DNA of 53,405 bases from Terriglobia bacterium (GCA_016650235.1 JAENWC010000028.1:1-53405), one strand, 5' to 3'. Numbered from the stretch's first letter, positions 34,704-43,219 are shown. Notes: generated by a model from the sequence alone, not told the origin. Translations and numbers: made by a program.

Positions 34704-36191
34704 ATGAGAATGTCATCCGACAAACGCGCGATCGACAAGATCTATAAGAGAAGGGATCGGTACGAGATCCCGGATTGGCAACGCCAAGCCGTGTGGGGAC
34801 GAGGCCGAAAGCAGGAACTGATTGACTCAATATTGAGAGGCTGGAAGCTACCCAAGTTCTATTTCCTGAAGACCTCCTCAGACGAGGAGCTGTACGAGGT
34901 TGTTGACGGGCAGCAGCGGCTTACGAGCATCTTCGAGTTCTTTGACAATGACTTGCCGTTGTCTGCCGGGTCTGCCGCGGAGTTCGGCGGACGTTCTTAT
35001 AAGGATTTACCTTCAAGGGTATCGGACGCATTTGATGACTATGATATTCAGTTCGACCTACTGGAAGAGGCAGAGGAGGAAGACGTCAAACTCTTTTTCC
35101 AGCGCCTCCAGAATGGCCTTCCTCTTACCAGCAGCGAGAAGCTTAATTCGATTGACAGCAAGCTTCGGGACTTCGTGAAGGAACTAACGAAGCATGATTT
35201 TTTTGCGTCTGTTCCGGTTACTGATAGGAGATACGGCTACTTCGACATCCTCTGTAAAGTTGCCGTCCTCGAAATAGATGGGATTGATGCCGGTCTTCGC
35301 TACGACGAACTGAAGTCCGTACTTGAGTCCAGCAAAAATTTCTCCCCAAAATCAAAGACGGCGATCCGAATCAAAGCGTCGCTGGAGATTCTAGACGGGT
35401 TAACTACTGAGCAGAAAGGCCGATTTCGCAACCGAACGTTTGTCCAATCGGCGCTAACGCTCACCTGCCGACTCGTTGACAGCATAAGAGGCAAACCCCG
35501 TGCGACGGCCAGCCTCGGGTCCTTTTTTCTACAGTTTTTGGAGGAGCTCAACAGACAAATAGAATTGGGTAACCGGGCAACGGACAAGGACTACGTGGAG
35601 TTTCAGCGTACGATTAACGCCAACATAAGAAAAGGGGCACGGATTCGGCAGGTTATTCTAACCCGGAAGCTGTTGTCAGCATTTCCACAGATTGCGGATT
35701 CTCTGGACGCTGTTGCAATCGCTGAAGTGGCTTCGGCCTCCTCCTTGAGATCTCTGGCTGTCACGATCTCGGAAACCGTTGCTTCGCTTAACGCGGAGCA
35801 CGCAGCGAAAAAAGGATCGGACCTTTTTAAGCCAACCAACCGGACGGTTCAGGCGCAACAGAACCTGGGCATCCCTGTAAAGGATTTAGCCGGATATATG
35901 ACGCTAATTGAGAATCTCTACTTCTTGTTTCATGAGGGACCATCCGATAGGCTACAGGGACAGTCTCTGCCTGCGTTCGACGACCTGAACGACCTCCGAA
36001 CTGACCTTCAACATGATTTGGATCACGGGAAGGCAAGCAAGGCGAAGGCGAAACGCAGAAAGGTCGGCGCTGCGTTTCAGAAGTACAGCGGGGTACCGAC
36101 ACCAAATTCGCTCGACCCGGAGAAACTCGTTATCGTACAAGGAAATTTGCTGAGTGCGGTAATCAGTGACCTGAATGCCATTAAGATCTGA
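34704..36191 (+). CDS. DUF262 domain protein (GmrSD/ParB-like nuclease fold), probable defence gene
   Basis: A 495-residue protein. The N-terminal DUF262 domain is clear: RYEIPDWQRQAVWGRGRKQE (about 20-38), LIDSILRGWKLPKFYFL, and the hallmark DGQQRLTSIFEFF at 69-81. The remainder is alpha-helical, with no HNH motif of the DUF1524 type, so it is not a full GmrSD fusion. DUF262 proteins act as nucleotide-dependent nucleases in type IV restriction and related anti-phage systems. A defence role is inferred from family and from the accessory surroundings. ATG 34704 follows GAGGA (34692-34696). Its AT-richer composition than the neighbours suggests recent transfer. No partner gene is adjacent. Confidence 0.8.
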   Translation: MRMSSDKRAIDKIYKRRDRYEIPDWQRQAVWGRGRKQELIDSILRGWKLPKFYFLKTSSDEELYEVVDGQQRLTSIFEFFDNDLPLSAGSAAEFGGRSYKDLPSRVSDAFDDYDIQFDLLEEAEEEDVKLFFQRLQNGLPLTSSEKLNSIDSKLRDFVKELTKHDFFASVPVTDRRYGYFDILCKVAVLEIDGIDAGLRYDELKSVLESSKNFSPKSKTAIRIKASLEILDGLTTEQKGRFRNRTFVQSALTLTCRLVDSIRGKPRATASLGSFFLQFLEELNRQIELGNRATDKDYVEFQRTINANIRKGARIRQVILTRKLLSAFPQIADSLDAVAIAEVASASSLRSLAVTISETVASLNAEHAAKKGSDLFKPTNRTVQAQQNLGIPVKDLAGYMTLIENLYFLFHEGPSDRLQGQSLPAFDDLNDLRTDLQHDLDHGKASKAKAKRRKVGAAFQKYSGVPTPNSLDPEKLVIVQGNLLSAVISDLNAIKI

Positions 36192-36213
36192 GGACGCGCC
36201 AAGGTGCGCCGAT

Positions 36214-36231
36214 CGAGAACCGGGGTTCTCG
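36214..36231 (+). terminator. Hairpin after the DUF262 gene
   Basis: Perfect 8-bp arms CGAGAACC and GGTTCTCG with a two-base loop, 22 bp after the DUF262 stop and 13 bp from the convergent DUF433 stop. There is no T-run on either strand, so it may be a bidirectional 3' structure rather than a standard terminator. Confidence 0.4.
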
Positions 36232-36244
36232 TCAAGCTTCCATT

Positions 36245-36538
36245 TCATACGGCGAAACTGCCCGGCAAATCCACGTACCGCTCACGACTCATCTCGGCGC
36301 CATCCGCGATAGCAGCCAGGATGTCCTCGCGCTTCCGTTGCGGGTAGTTCTCCAGAATCTCTTCAATTGCCGCGCCAGAAGCGAGGAAATCAAGAAGCAA
36401 GGACACCCGGATCCGCGTACCGCGAACGCATGGATTGCCGAAGCAGGCCTTGGACAGAGTTAGACCGCGCCAAGGTCCATTACCCTTTGCCCGGAGTAAC
36501 GTCCGACAGATCATTGCCATACCACTGGCTGGTTGCAC
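36245..36538 (-). CDS. DUF433 protein (antitoxin type), unpaired
   Basis: A 97-residue frame whose core ACFGNPCVRGTRIRVSLLLD, then FLASGAAIEEILENYP and REDILAAIADGAEMSRER, is a typical DUF433 domain (winged helix). Such proteins usually serve as antitoxins to a downstream DUF5615/PIN-like toxin. Here no toxin follows, since the next gene is convergent. The first 30 residues do not fit the family, so the true start may be internal or the 5' end may be rearranged. The gene lies 9 bp after rhaB on the same strand. Confidence 0.7.
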   Translation of the reverse strand: MQPASGMAMICRTLLRAKGNGPWRGLTLSKACFGNPCVRGTRIRVSLLLDFLASGAAIEEILENYPQRKREDILAAIADGAEMSRERYVDLPGSFAV

Positions 36539-36547
36539 GACTTCGTT

Positions 36548-38020
36548 CTACAAACGCGTCAACCGGCAGAAGGCGCGGTACGCTTCATCCCAGCCGATTC
36601 GGGATCGCGGTGGCACTGCGGTGACCTCGAACGAATTCCGTACGATTTGGCGGGCCTCGGCTAGCCCCGCGACTTCGCCGGATCCGATGGCTTGCACCAG
36701 GATGTTGCCCGCGGCGGTGGCCTCGGCTGGACCCGCCACCACCATGCGGCCGGTGGCGTCCGCCACCAGTTGATTGAGTAACTGATTGCGGGAACCGCCT
36801 CCCATGATGTGGATGGTCTCGATGGTCTTGCCGGTGAGAGACTCCAGGCTTTCGAGCACTTGCCGGTAACGCAGGGCCAGGCTTTCGAGGATTACACGAA
36901 CCAAAGCGCCTTCCCCGATGGGAGCTTTCTGGCTGGTTGCGGCGCAGTACTCCGCGATGCGCTGGGGCATGTGGCCCGGTTCAAGAAACGCATCCGGGTC
37001 CACCATGGCGGCGAAGGGTTCGGCGGCGGCGGCTTTTAGCGCGAGATCTTCATAGCTGAACTCGTTGCCCTGCCCGGCCCATGCCCTGCGGCACTCCTGT
37101 AGCAACCACATTCCGGCGATGTTCTTGAGCAGCCTGACTCGTCCACCGGCTCCGATTTCATTGGTGAAGTTCAATTCCCGTGCCTTGCTGTCAATCACTG
37201 GCTCGTCGATTTCCACACCCATTAAAGACCATGTGCCGGAACTGATGTAGCACCAGTGGCCGGATTCCTGTGTTGGCGCCGCGGCGACTGCGCAGGCCGT
37301 GTCATGGCCGGCCGTGGCAAAGACGGTGGTCTGGGCGGGCAATCCGGTTCGATCCGCCACGAAGGCGAGCAGCGACCCCAGCCTTGTGCCGGGATCAATC
37401 AGTGGCGGGAGCAGGTTTGGATTCAAGCCCAAGGTTCGCAGCAGTTGCGCTGCCCAGGTTTTTGCACGGGGATCGTAGAATTGCGAGGTACTGGCGATGG
37501 TTCGTTCGGCGCGCCTCTGGCCGGTGAGAAAACAGTTGAACAGATCCGGCATGAACAGGAGCGTGCGGGCTGTCTGTAGGGCGGGTGAGGCCGACAGGTG
37601 CATGGCGTGCCACTGATAGAGCGAATTGATCTGCATGAACTGAATGCCGGTGGCACCGAAGATCTGCTCTTTGGGCGCCACCTCGAAGGTCTTTTCCATC
37701 ATTCCGTTGTTGCGCGCATCGCGGTAGTGGCGGGGATTATCCACCAACGCGCCGTCCGCGCCGAGCAATGCGAAGTCGACGCCCCAGGTGTCGACACCAA
37801 TGCCGGACACGATCAATTTGCGGTCCCGGCCAGCCACTGACAAGCCTTGCAGAATCTCTTCCCACAAACGCAGCGTGTCCCAATACAAACCGGTGGGCAG
37901 CATCACCGGCGTATTGGCGAAGCGATGCAGCTCCTCGAGTTTGAGGCGGCCATCGGAAATGGTTCCCAGGATTACGCGGCCGCTTTCCGCGCCGAGATCC
38001 ACAGCAAGGTAATAGCTCAT
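36548..38020 (-). CDS. rhaB: Rhamnulokinase-like FGGY carbohydrate kinase
   Basis: A 490-residue FGGY kinase. It shows AVDLGAESGRVILGT (phosphate loop), LYWDTLRLWEEIL, VDTWGVDFALL, the hydrophobic-pocket TAGHDTACAVAAAP and CYISSGTWSLMGVE, and the C-terminal MGGGSRNQLLNQLVADATG. The DLGAESGR and SGTWSL motifs point to rhamnulokinase (L-rhamnulose to L-rhamnulose 1-phosphate) within the family; a fuculokinase role cannot be excluded. The start overlaps the stop of the dehydrogenase gene by 4 nt, forming a two-gene sugar operon. Confidence 0.87.
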   Translation of the reverse strand: MSYYLAVDLGAESGRVILGTISDGRLKLEELHRFANTPVMLPTGLYWDTLRLWEEILQGLSVAGRDRKLIVSGIGVDTWGVDFALLGADGALVDNPRHYRDARNNGMMEKTFEVAPKEQIFGATGIQFMQINSLYQWHAMHLSASPALQTARTLLFMPDLFNCFLTGQRRAERTIASTSQFYDPRAKTWAAQLLRTLGLNPNLLPPLIDPGTRLGSLLAFVADRTGLPAQTTVFATAGHDTACAVAAAPTQESGHWCYISSGTWSLMGVEIDEPVIDSKARELNFTNEIGAGGRVRLLKNIAGMWLLQECRRAWAGQGNEFSYEDLALKAAAAEPFAAMVDPDAFLEPGHMPQRIAEYCAATSQKAPIGEGALVRVILESLALRYRQVLESLESLTGKTIETIHIMGGGSRNQLLNQLVADATGRMVVAGPAEATAAGNILVQAIGSGEVAGLAEARQIVRNSFEVTAVPPRSRIGWDEAYRAFCRLTRL

Positions 38021-39051
38021 GGCATTTCGATGACGACTTTGCCGACACCGTCCCGGTAGTGCTCCACAAGGTCGAAGGCTTCGGGGGTTTGTTCGATGGT
38101 CAGACGATGAGTGATGATACTTTCCGGGATGCGGCCATCCTGAATGAGCTCGATCGCTTCACGACCCTTATGATTACTGCGCTTGATAGTTTGGATTCTG
38201 AGCTCCTTGGCCATGGCGGCGTGCAGGTCTACGGGGAACTGTCTTTGCGACGGAATGCCGACCAGGACAAACTGTCCGCCGGGGCGCGCCATATCGAGTC
38301 CTGCCTGAATAGTCTCGGGGGCTCCGGCAGCATCCAGAACCACGTCCGCGCCGCGGCCCGCGGTGAGGTCCATCACAGCATCGACCACGCTTTCACGGCT
38401 CATGTCCACAGCCGCATCAATACCCAACCGCCGGGCCAGTTGCAATCGATGGCCCACGCGGTCCGCGATGATGACGCGGGATGCGCCCGCATAGCGGGCC
38501 AAGGTGGCCGCAAGCAGACCTATGGGACCAGCGCCCAGCACTGCCACGGTGTCACCGACTTTAATCCGGACGAGTTCGAGCAGGTGAACAATCACCGCCG
38601 TCGGTTCAATGAGCGTGGCCTGCAACGGTGTGAAGGACTCGGGGACCACCTCGGCATTGCGTGCCGGCACGAGGGCGCACTCGCGGAAGAATCCTTCGGC
38701 GGAGGGTCCGCCCATGAAGACACCGTGGACGCAGTTGTTATGGTGGCCGGTGAGGCAGTAGGCGCAGTGACCACAACTGACGGTGGGTTCGACAGATACC
38801 CTCTGCCCAATTTGATGCGAGGTGAGGCCAGGGCCGACGGCCACTACATCGCCGACCGGTTCATGTCCCAACACCATGGGATAGACGGCCATGTTATGGC
38901 CCACGCAGCCTTCCAGATACCAGTGCATGTCGCTGCCGCAGAGTCCCACGGCCCGCAAGCGAACCAATAGCTGGCCGGGACCGGGCTCAGGCGGAAGGGG
39001 GACTTCTTGTATTTCCAGTTGGCGCCGGCCGGTCAGGGCAACAGATTTCAT
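38017..39051 (-). CDS. Zinc-dependent medium-chain alcohol/polyol dehydrogenase
   Basis: A 344-residue dehydrogenase of the sorbitol/threonine dehydrogenase type. Features are LRAVGLCGSDMHWYLEG (catalytic Zn Cys), GHEPVGDVVAVG, the structural-Zn cluster CGHCAYCLTGHHNNC, the Rossmann motif VAVLGAGPIGLLAATLARYAG and LDAAGAPETI. It is probably an NAD-dependent sugar alcohol or sugar dehydrogenase working with the adjacent kinase. ATG 39051 is chosen since the frame upstream to 39138 crosses a divergent promoter. A possible minus-strand -10 (TATACT, 39064-39069) would give a very short leader. Confidence 0.87.
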   Translation of the reverse strand: MKSVALTGRRQLEIQEVPLPPEPGPGQLLVRLRAVGLCGSDMHWYLEGCVGHNMAVYPMVLGHEPVGDVVAVGPGLTSHQIGQRVSVEPTVSCGHCAYCLTGHHNNCVHGVFMGGPSAEGFFRECALVPARNAEVVPESFTPLQATLIEPTAVIVHLLELVRIKVGDTVAVLGAGPIGLLAATLARYAGASRVIIADRVGHRLQLARRLGIDAAVDMSRESVVDAVMDLTAGRGADVVLDAAGAPETIQAGLDMARPGGQFVLVGIPSQRQFPVDLHAAMAKELRIQTIKRSNHKGREAIELIQDGRIPESIITHRLTIEQTPEAFDLVEHYRDGVGKVVIEMP

Positions 39052-39088
39052 GGCGGATTTTGTAGTATAGCGCAGCAGAGGCGTGCGG

Positions 39089-39117
39089 TTGACAACCGCG
39101 AAATGCTCCGCTATAGT
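39089..39117 (+). promoter_or_regulatory. Sigma-70-type promoter of rpsA with palindromic -35
   Basis: TTGACA at 39089-39094, a 17-bp spacer and TATAGT at 39112-39117 form a near-consensus promoter, about 110 bp before rpsA, which leaves a leader of roughly 100 nt. The -35 lies inside a 15-bp palindrome GCGGTTGACAACCGC (39085-39099). The palindrome also sits upstream of the divergent dehydrogenase operon and could be a shared operator. Confidence 0.7.
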
Positions 39118-39226
39118 GCTGAAGTACTGGTCTATCAATAGTTTGTCAGTCTAAGCGCTCCACAACGACTGTTGATTCTCTTGTAGGGACTTTGATTGGA
39201 CCAGCAAGTTTTTTGGAGAATGAACC

Positions 39227-40951
39227 ATGCCGGGCAACAAAGAGGACCTGACACCGGGCAATCCCGCGCCTAACGAGTTCGACCAGGAGGACTACGAACA
39301 TCTTCTGGAAGACTATTCGCACTTTGCGCCACCGGCGGAAGGCGAGGTGTTGCAGGGTCACGTTCTCAAGGTCACCAGCAAAGAGGTGATCGTCGACTTC
39401 GGCTATAAGTCCGAGGGCCTGGTGCCGCTGGCTGAGTTTCTGTTGCCCGACGGATCGTGCACGGTACAACCCGGTGACGCGGTGGACGTGGTGGTGGACC
39501 GCACTGCGCCGCACGTGGAAGGCTACATTACGCTCTCGCATGAGCGAGCGGCCCGTCTGAGGGCGTGGGACACGCTGGAGACGGCATATCGCGAAAACCT
39601 TTTGATCTCCGGACGGGTGCTGGGCAGAACCAAGGGCGGCTTGGACGTGGATGTGGGTATCACGGCGTTCATGCCCGGCTCGCAAGTGGACGTGAGGCCG
39701 ACTCATAATCCGGACTCGCTGATCGGGCAGGATATCGCGGTCCGCATCGTGAAGCTGAACCGGCGGCGCGGCAATGTTGTGGTTTCGCGCAAGGCGGCGA
39801 TGGAAGAGGAGATCAATTCGCGCAAGGGCGCGACGCTGGAGGGTTTGTCGGAAGGCGCCATTGTGACCGGTGTGGTGAAGAACCTGACCGATTATGGCGT
39901 TTTCGTGGATCTGGGCGGGATCGACGGACTTCTGCACGTCAGTGATATATCGCATGGCCGGATTGCGCATCCATCGGAGGCGCTGCAGGTAGGCGATGAA
40001 ATCACGGTGAAGGTGCTGAAGTTCGATAAAGAAAAGGAGCGAATCTCGCTCGGCTTGAAGCAGGTGACGCCGGACCCGTGGCAGGCCGCGCCCACCCATT
40101 TCGTGATCGGCGCAAAGGTTGTGGGGAGGGTGGTTTCGATCACCGATTACGGCGCCTTCGTTGAGCTTGAGGCGGGCGTTGAGGGACTCATACACATCTC
40201 GGAGATGACTTGGTCGCGCCGGATGAAGCATCCGTCCAAAGTGGTCAAGGTGGGCGATCAGGTGGAGGCGGTAGTACTGGATATTCGGCCTGACAACCAC
40301 CGTATCTCACTCGGGATCAAGCAACTGGAGGCCGACCCCTGGACGACGGTAGCCGAGCGCTACAGCGTCGGGTCGGTGGTGGAGGGCCGAGTGCGGAAGC
40401 TAACTGATTTTGGGTGCTTCATCGAGATCGAAGAAGGCATTGACGGGTTGGTGCATGTCTCCGATCTTACCTGGAGCAAGCGCATCAAGCATCCATCGGA
40501 GGTGCTGAAAAAAGGGCAGATGACGCAAGCTGTGATACTGCAGATCGATCCGGAAAACCGGCGTCTTTCCTTGGGAGTGAAGCAGTTGCAGCCGGATGCG
40601 TGGGAATCTTTCTTCGCCTCGCATCAGCCTGGGGATATGGTGCGCGGGCGCGTCACGCGAGCGGCCAGTTTTGGAGTTTTTGTGGAGTTGGCCCCGGGTG
40701 TGGAAGGTCTTTGCCATCAATCGGAAGTGCCTGGTTCGCAGAACCGGGCCAAGGATGAGCCCGCGCTTCCATTGGGAGAGGAGATGGACTTCAAGATCGT
40801 GAAGATGTCGGATGATGATAAGAAGATTGGACTTTCGGTGCGTGCCGTGGTAGAGGATGAAGAACGGACGCGGTTGGAAGACTATCATCGCCAAGCCACG
40901 GCCGCCACGATGACCATCGAAGAAGCGGTGAACATATCGAAGAAGCGGTGA
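39227..40951 (+). CDS. rpsA: 30S ribosomal protein S1, six S1 domains
   Basis: A 574-residue protein with six S1 (OB-fold) repeats at about 40-108, 126-195, 207-276, 294-363, 379-448 and 466-540. Domains three to five carry the best conserved GVVKNLTDYGVFVDLGGIDG and GLIHISEMTWS-type motifs. S1 delivers mRNA to the 30S subunit. GGAG at 39215 and ATG 39227 set the start. A 20-bp tandem duplication at the very end creates the present stop. Without it the frame would continue through the downstream palindromic element to 41050. Confidence 0.94.
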   Translation: MPGNKEDLTPGNPAPNEFDQEDYEHLLEDYSHFAPPAEGEVLQGHVLKVTSKEVIVDFGYKSEGLVPLAEFLLPDGSCTVQPGDAVDVVVDRTAPHVEGYITLSHERAARLRAWDTLETAYRENLLISGRVLGRTKGGLDVDVGITAFMPGSQVDVRPTHNPDSLIGQDIAVRIVKLNRRRGNVVVSRKAAMEEEINSRKGATLEGLSEGAIVTGVVKNLTDYGVFVDLGGIDGLLHVSDISHGRIAHPSEALQVGDEITVKVLKFDKEKERISLGLKQVTPDPWQAAPTHFVIGAKVVGRVVSITDYGAFVELEAGVEGLIHISEMTWSRRMKHPSKVVKVGDQVEAVVLDIRPDNHRISLGIKQLEADPWTTVAERYSVGSVVEGRVRKLTDFGCFIEIEEGIDGLVHVSDLTWSKRIKHPSEVLKKGQMTQAVILQIDPENRRLSLGVKQLQPDAWESFFASHQPGDMVRGRVTRAASFGVFVELAPGVEGLCHQSEVPGSQNRAKDEPALPLGEEMDFKIVKMSDDDKKIGLSVRAVVEDEERTRLEDYHRQATAATMTIEEAVNISKKR

Positions 40952-40955
40952 ACAT
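40916..40955 (+). repeat. 20-bp exact tandem duplication at the rpsA 3' end
   Basis: ATCGAAGAAGCGGTGAACAT occurs twice in direct succession (40916-40935 and 40936-40955). The second copy is read in a shifted frame and supplies the stop codon TGA at 40949-40951, giving the C-terminus NISKKR. Confidence 0.97.
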
Positions 40956-40980
40956 GAAGAGTGTTAACAGGACCATTGCA

Positions 40981-41017
40981 AGCGCAAAGGGCCGCTTGGC
41001 GGGCTCCGTTTTGCGCA
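40981..41017 (+). repeat. Palindromic element, short form (37 bp)
   Basis: It begins AGCGCAAAGGGCC and ends CTCCGTTTTGCGCA, matching the outer arms of the 82-bp elements with the central part deleted. The following AGTTCTTCAAG matches the flank of the copies near 45301-45395, so the full unit probably extends about 10 bp beyond the arm. It lies between rpsA and the HU-type gene, and its right arm overlaps a candidate promoter. Confidence 0.85.
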
Positions 41018-41039
41018 AGTTCTTCAAGTGTGTTATAAA
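41011..41039 (+). promoter_or_regulatory. Candidate promoter of the HU-type gene overlapping the repeat
   Basis: TTGCGC (41011-41016), a 17-bp spacer and TATAAA (41034-41039) precede the start codon at 41094. The -35 matches the consensus only at its first three bases, but the -10 and spacing are good. The -35 hexamer is the right arm of the palindromic element, so the element may have contributed this promoter. Confidence 0.45.
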
Positions 41040-41093
41040 ATCATGCTAGGATGAGACTTAGTTGTGCAAAAGCCGAAGGAGAAGAGTGCAACC

Positions 41094-41429
41094 ATGACTA
41101 AAGCGGATCTGATTGAAGAAGTTTCCAGGGTTGTGGAAATGACCCGGAAGGATTCCGAAGTGATTGTGGAGTCGATCTTTGACAGCGTAGTCAAGTCGCT
41201 CCGCTCCGGGGACAAGATCGAAATTCGCGGCTTCGGCAGTTTCCGCACACGGCAACGCCAGGCTCGAATCGGCCGGAACCCCAAGACCGGCGATCGGGTG
41301 GACGTGCCGGCCAAGCGCATTCCCTACTTCAAGCCCAGCAAAGAGTTGAAGGATCTGGTGAACACCGATTCGGCCAAGGCGGTCACGGCGGCTCCTCAGC
41401 CCGCGGCCGGGCCGGGCCCATCGGCCTAG
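41094..41429 (+). CDS. HU/IHF-family DNA-binding protein
   Basis: A 111-residue nucleoid protein: MTKADLIEEVSRVVEMTRKD at the N-terminus, GDKIEIRGFGSFRTRQRQAR, and RNPKTGDRVDVPAKRIPYFK, the DNA-wrapping arm with the RNP motif. The Ala/Pro-rich tail of about 20 residues after KELKDLVN is extra relative to E. coli HU. ATG 41094 has GAAGGAGAAGAG at 41075-41086. HU and IHF subunits cannot be told apart from sequence alone here. The linkage rpsA-HU-like gene is similar to rpsA-ihfB in many bacteria. Confidence 0.92.
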   Translation: MTKADLIEEVSRVVEMTRKDSEVIVESIFDSVVKSLRSGDKIEIRGFGSFRTRQRQARIGRNPKTGDRVDVPAKRIPYFKPSKELKDLVNTDSAKAVTAAPQPAAGPGPSA

Positions 41430-41438
41430 CAGGCCAAG

Positions 41439-41915
41439 ATGGATCGCCTCTGGAGCCCGTGGCGATATCAGTACGTCAGTAAGGCATTACCGGCTGACGA
41501 TTGCATTTTTTGCACAAAGGGCGCCGGCGCGGCCGACGCCGAAAATTTCGTTGTTTTCCGCGGGCGGCTCAATTTCGTTCTGCTGAACATCTACCCTTAC
41601 ACCAACGGCCACATCATGATTGCTCCGTATGCGCACGTGGCCACACTGGAGGAGGCGGACGAGGATACAGTTGTGGAGATGATCCAGTTGGCGCGCCACT
41701 GGGATGGGATTTTGCGTTCTGTCTACAAAGCTCCGGGGATCAACATGGGGATGAACATTGGGGAATGCGCGGGAGCCGGGGTTGCCGGTCATATACACAT
41801 GCACATGCTGCCGCGCTGGCCCGCGGATTCCAACTTCATGACGACGGTGGCCGAGACGCGAGTCTTGCCGGAGGAGCTTGCGTCCACATTTGAGAGATTG
41901 ACCTCCCACATCTAA
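41439..41915 (+). CDS. HIT-domain hydrolase/phosphorylase (Ap4A type)
   Basis: A 158-residue histidine-triad protein. DCIFCTKG is an N-terminal Cys pair, then NFVLLNIYPYTNGHIMIAPY. The HIT motif is GHIHMHMLPRW, with the nucleophilic middle His. The LWSPWR beginning and the PRW ending are typical of the bacterial branch related to diadenosine tetraphosphate phosphorylases. It starts 9 bp after the HU-type gene. Confidence 0.9.
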   Translation: MDRLWSPWRYQYVSKALPADDCIFCTKGAGAADAENFVVFRGRLNFVLLNIYPYTNGHIMIAPYAHVATLEEADEDTVVEMIQLARHWDGILRSVYKAPGINMGMNIGECAGAGVAGHIHMHMLPRWPADSNFMTTVAETRVLPEELASTFERLTSHI

Positions 41916-41963
41916 GCTGTTTACCCGAGCGACTTCCCTGCCCTTTCCCCCTTACTTTAAAGC

Positions 41964-43184
41964 ATGGGCCTGTTATCGCTCCTGCTTGCCGCCGCAGCCA
42001 CCCACGCCGTAGTGTCCGATGTGGCGCTGCGCTCCGGGTGTGATCCGGAGGATACGCCGCTGGCCACGGTTTCGCGGGGAGATGCGGTGGAGATCCGGTT
42101 TGCACTGGCGGGCGGCAGCGGCGCCTGTTACAACGTATCGGTGGACTCGGGCGGCAAGACGCTGCAGGGCTATCTGAACTCGAAGGCCATCACGGGTATT
42201 GACGAGTTTGAACGGGGGCGCGCCTCGGCGGCGGGCTTCGATTCCCCGCAGGCGGTGCGTCAGGATATGGCGGTGGTGCGAAAGCCGGCCACGCTGGCGC
42301 ACGCGAACGAAAAGGTGATGCAGGCGGCGCGGCTGCTCGAAAACAATCAACCCGCCGAATCGCTGCAACTGCTGGAGTCCGTCGTGCGGGCCAATCACCG
42401 GGATGGCGCGGTGCTGGCGCTGGCCGGGCTGGCGGCCTATCAGAGCGATCAGGTGAAGCTGGCTATCGATTACTGGCAGGATTCGATCACGCTTGCGCCG
42501 GAGCCCTCCGTGGAGCGGCTGCTCAGAAAAGCGCAGCGCGAGGCCGCCGGCGACAGCAGCACGGAGAAGCTGTTCGGAGCCTATTTTCAGTTTCGATACG
42601 ACCCTCGCGAGGTAAGCGCGGACGAGGCGCGGAGCCTCGTTCCGGTGCTCGACAACGAGTTCGCGCGGCTGTCCGAGGAGTTGGGGTGCCGCTCGGCCGA
42701 ACGCATGACGGCGGTAGTGCAAAGCCGGCAGGCGTACCAGCAAAGCACTGGGGCCTCGGAGTGGAGCGGGGGTCTGTACGACGGGCGCATTCGCGTGGCG
42801 CTGCTCGAGCCCCGGCCCGGGCCCCTGACACGGCGCTCGCTGGCGCATGAAATTGTGCACGCCTGTTTGGCGCGGCTGGGAAACTGGCCGGTCTGGTTCC
42901 ATGAAGGTCTCGCCCAGAAACTCTCCGGCGACTCCATCACCGGTGAACAGATGGCGGCGGTGCGGACACTGGCGCGCTCCGGCAAGCTTCCGGCGCTGGA
43001 GCAACTCACCGGGTCGTATTCCAGAATGGGTTCGGACCATGCGGCGATCGCCTACATGGTGTCGCTTGCGTCGGCGGATTTGTTATACCAGTCCTATGGC
43101 AAGGAGGGGGTCCGGAGCTTGCTGCAAAGTCCGGAGCGATTGCCGCGAATCAGCCAGGAACTGGACCGCCGCTTACACGAGTAG
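41964..43184 (+). CDS. Exported gluzincin metallopeptidase with TPR region
   Basis: A 406-residue protein. A hydrophobic signal-like N-terminus (1-16) is followed by an SH3-like Cys-containing region, TPR-like helices (about 113-195: LLENNQPAESLQLLESVVRA) and a C-terminal peptidase-MA-like domain with HEIVH at 295-299 and the third zinc ligand Glu314 in WFHEGLAQ. It resembles the DUF-type peptidases common in Acidobacteria; the substrate is unknown. It has no clear operon partner, since ppa follows 35 bp later with its own GTG start. Confidence 0.82.
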   Translation: MGLLSLLLAAAATHAVVSDVALRSGCDPEDTPLATVSRGDAVEIRFALAGGSGACYNVSVDSGGKTLQGYLNSKAITGIDEFERGRASAAGFDSPQAVRQDMAVVRKPATLAHANEKVMQAARLLENNQPAESLQLLESVVRANHRDGAVLALAGLAAYQSDQVKLAIDYWQDSITLAPEPSVERLLRKAQREAAGDSSTEKLFGAYFQFRYDPREVSADEARSLVPVLDNEFARLSEELGCRSAERMTAVVQSRQAYQQSTGASEWSGGLYDGRIRVALLEPRPGPLTRRSLAHEIVHACLARLGNWPVWFHEGLAQKLSGDSITGEQMAAVRTLARSGKLPALEQLTGSYSRMGSDHAAIAYMVSLASADLLYQSYGKEGVRSLLQSPERLPRISQELDRRLHE

Positions 43185-43219
43185 TGCGGATTGGCTCCCG
43201 CCTCTGTTACTCTTCATGA

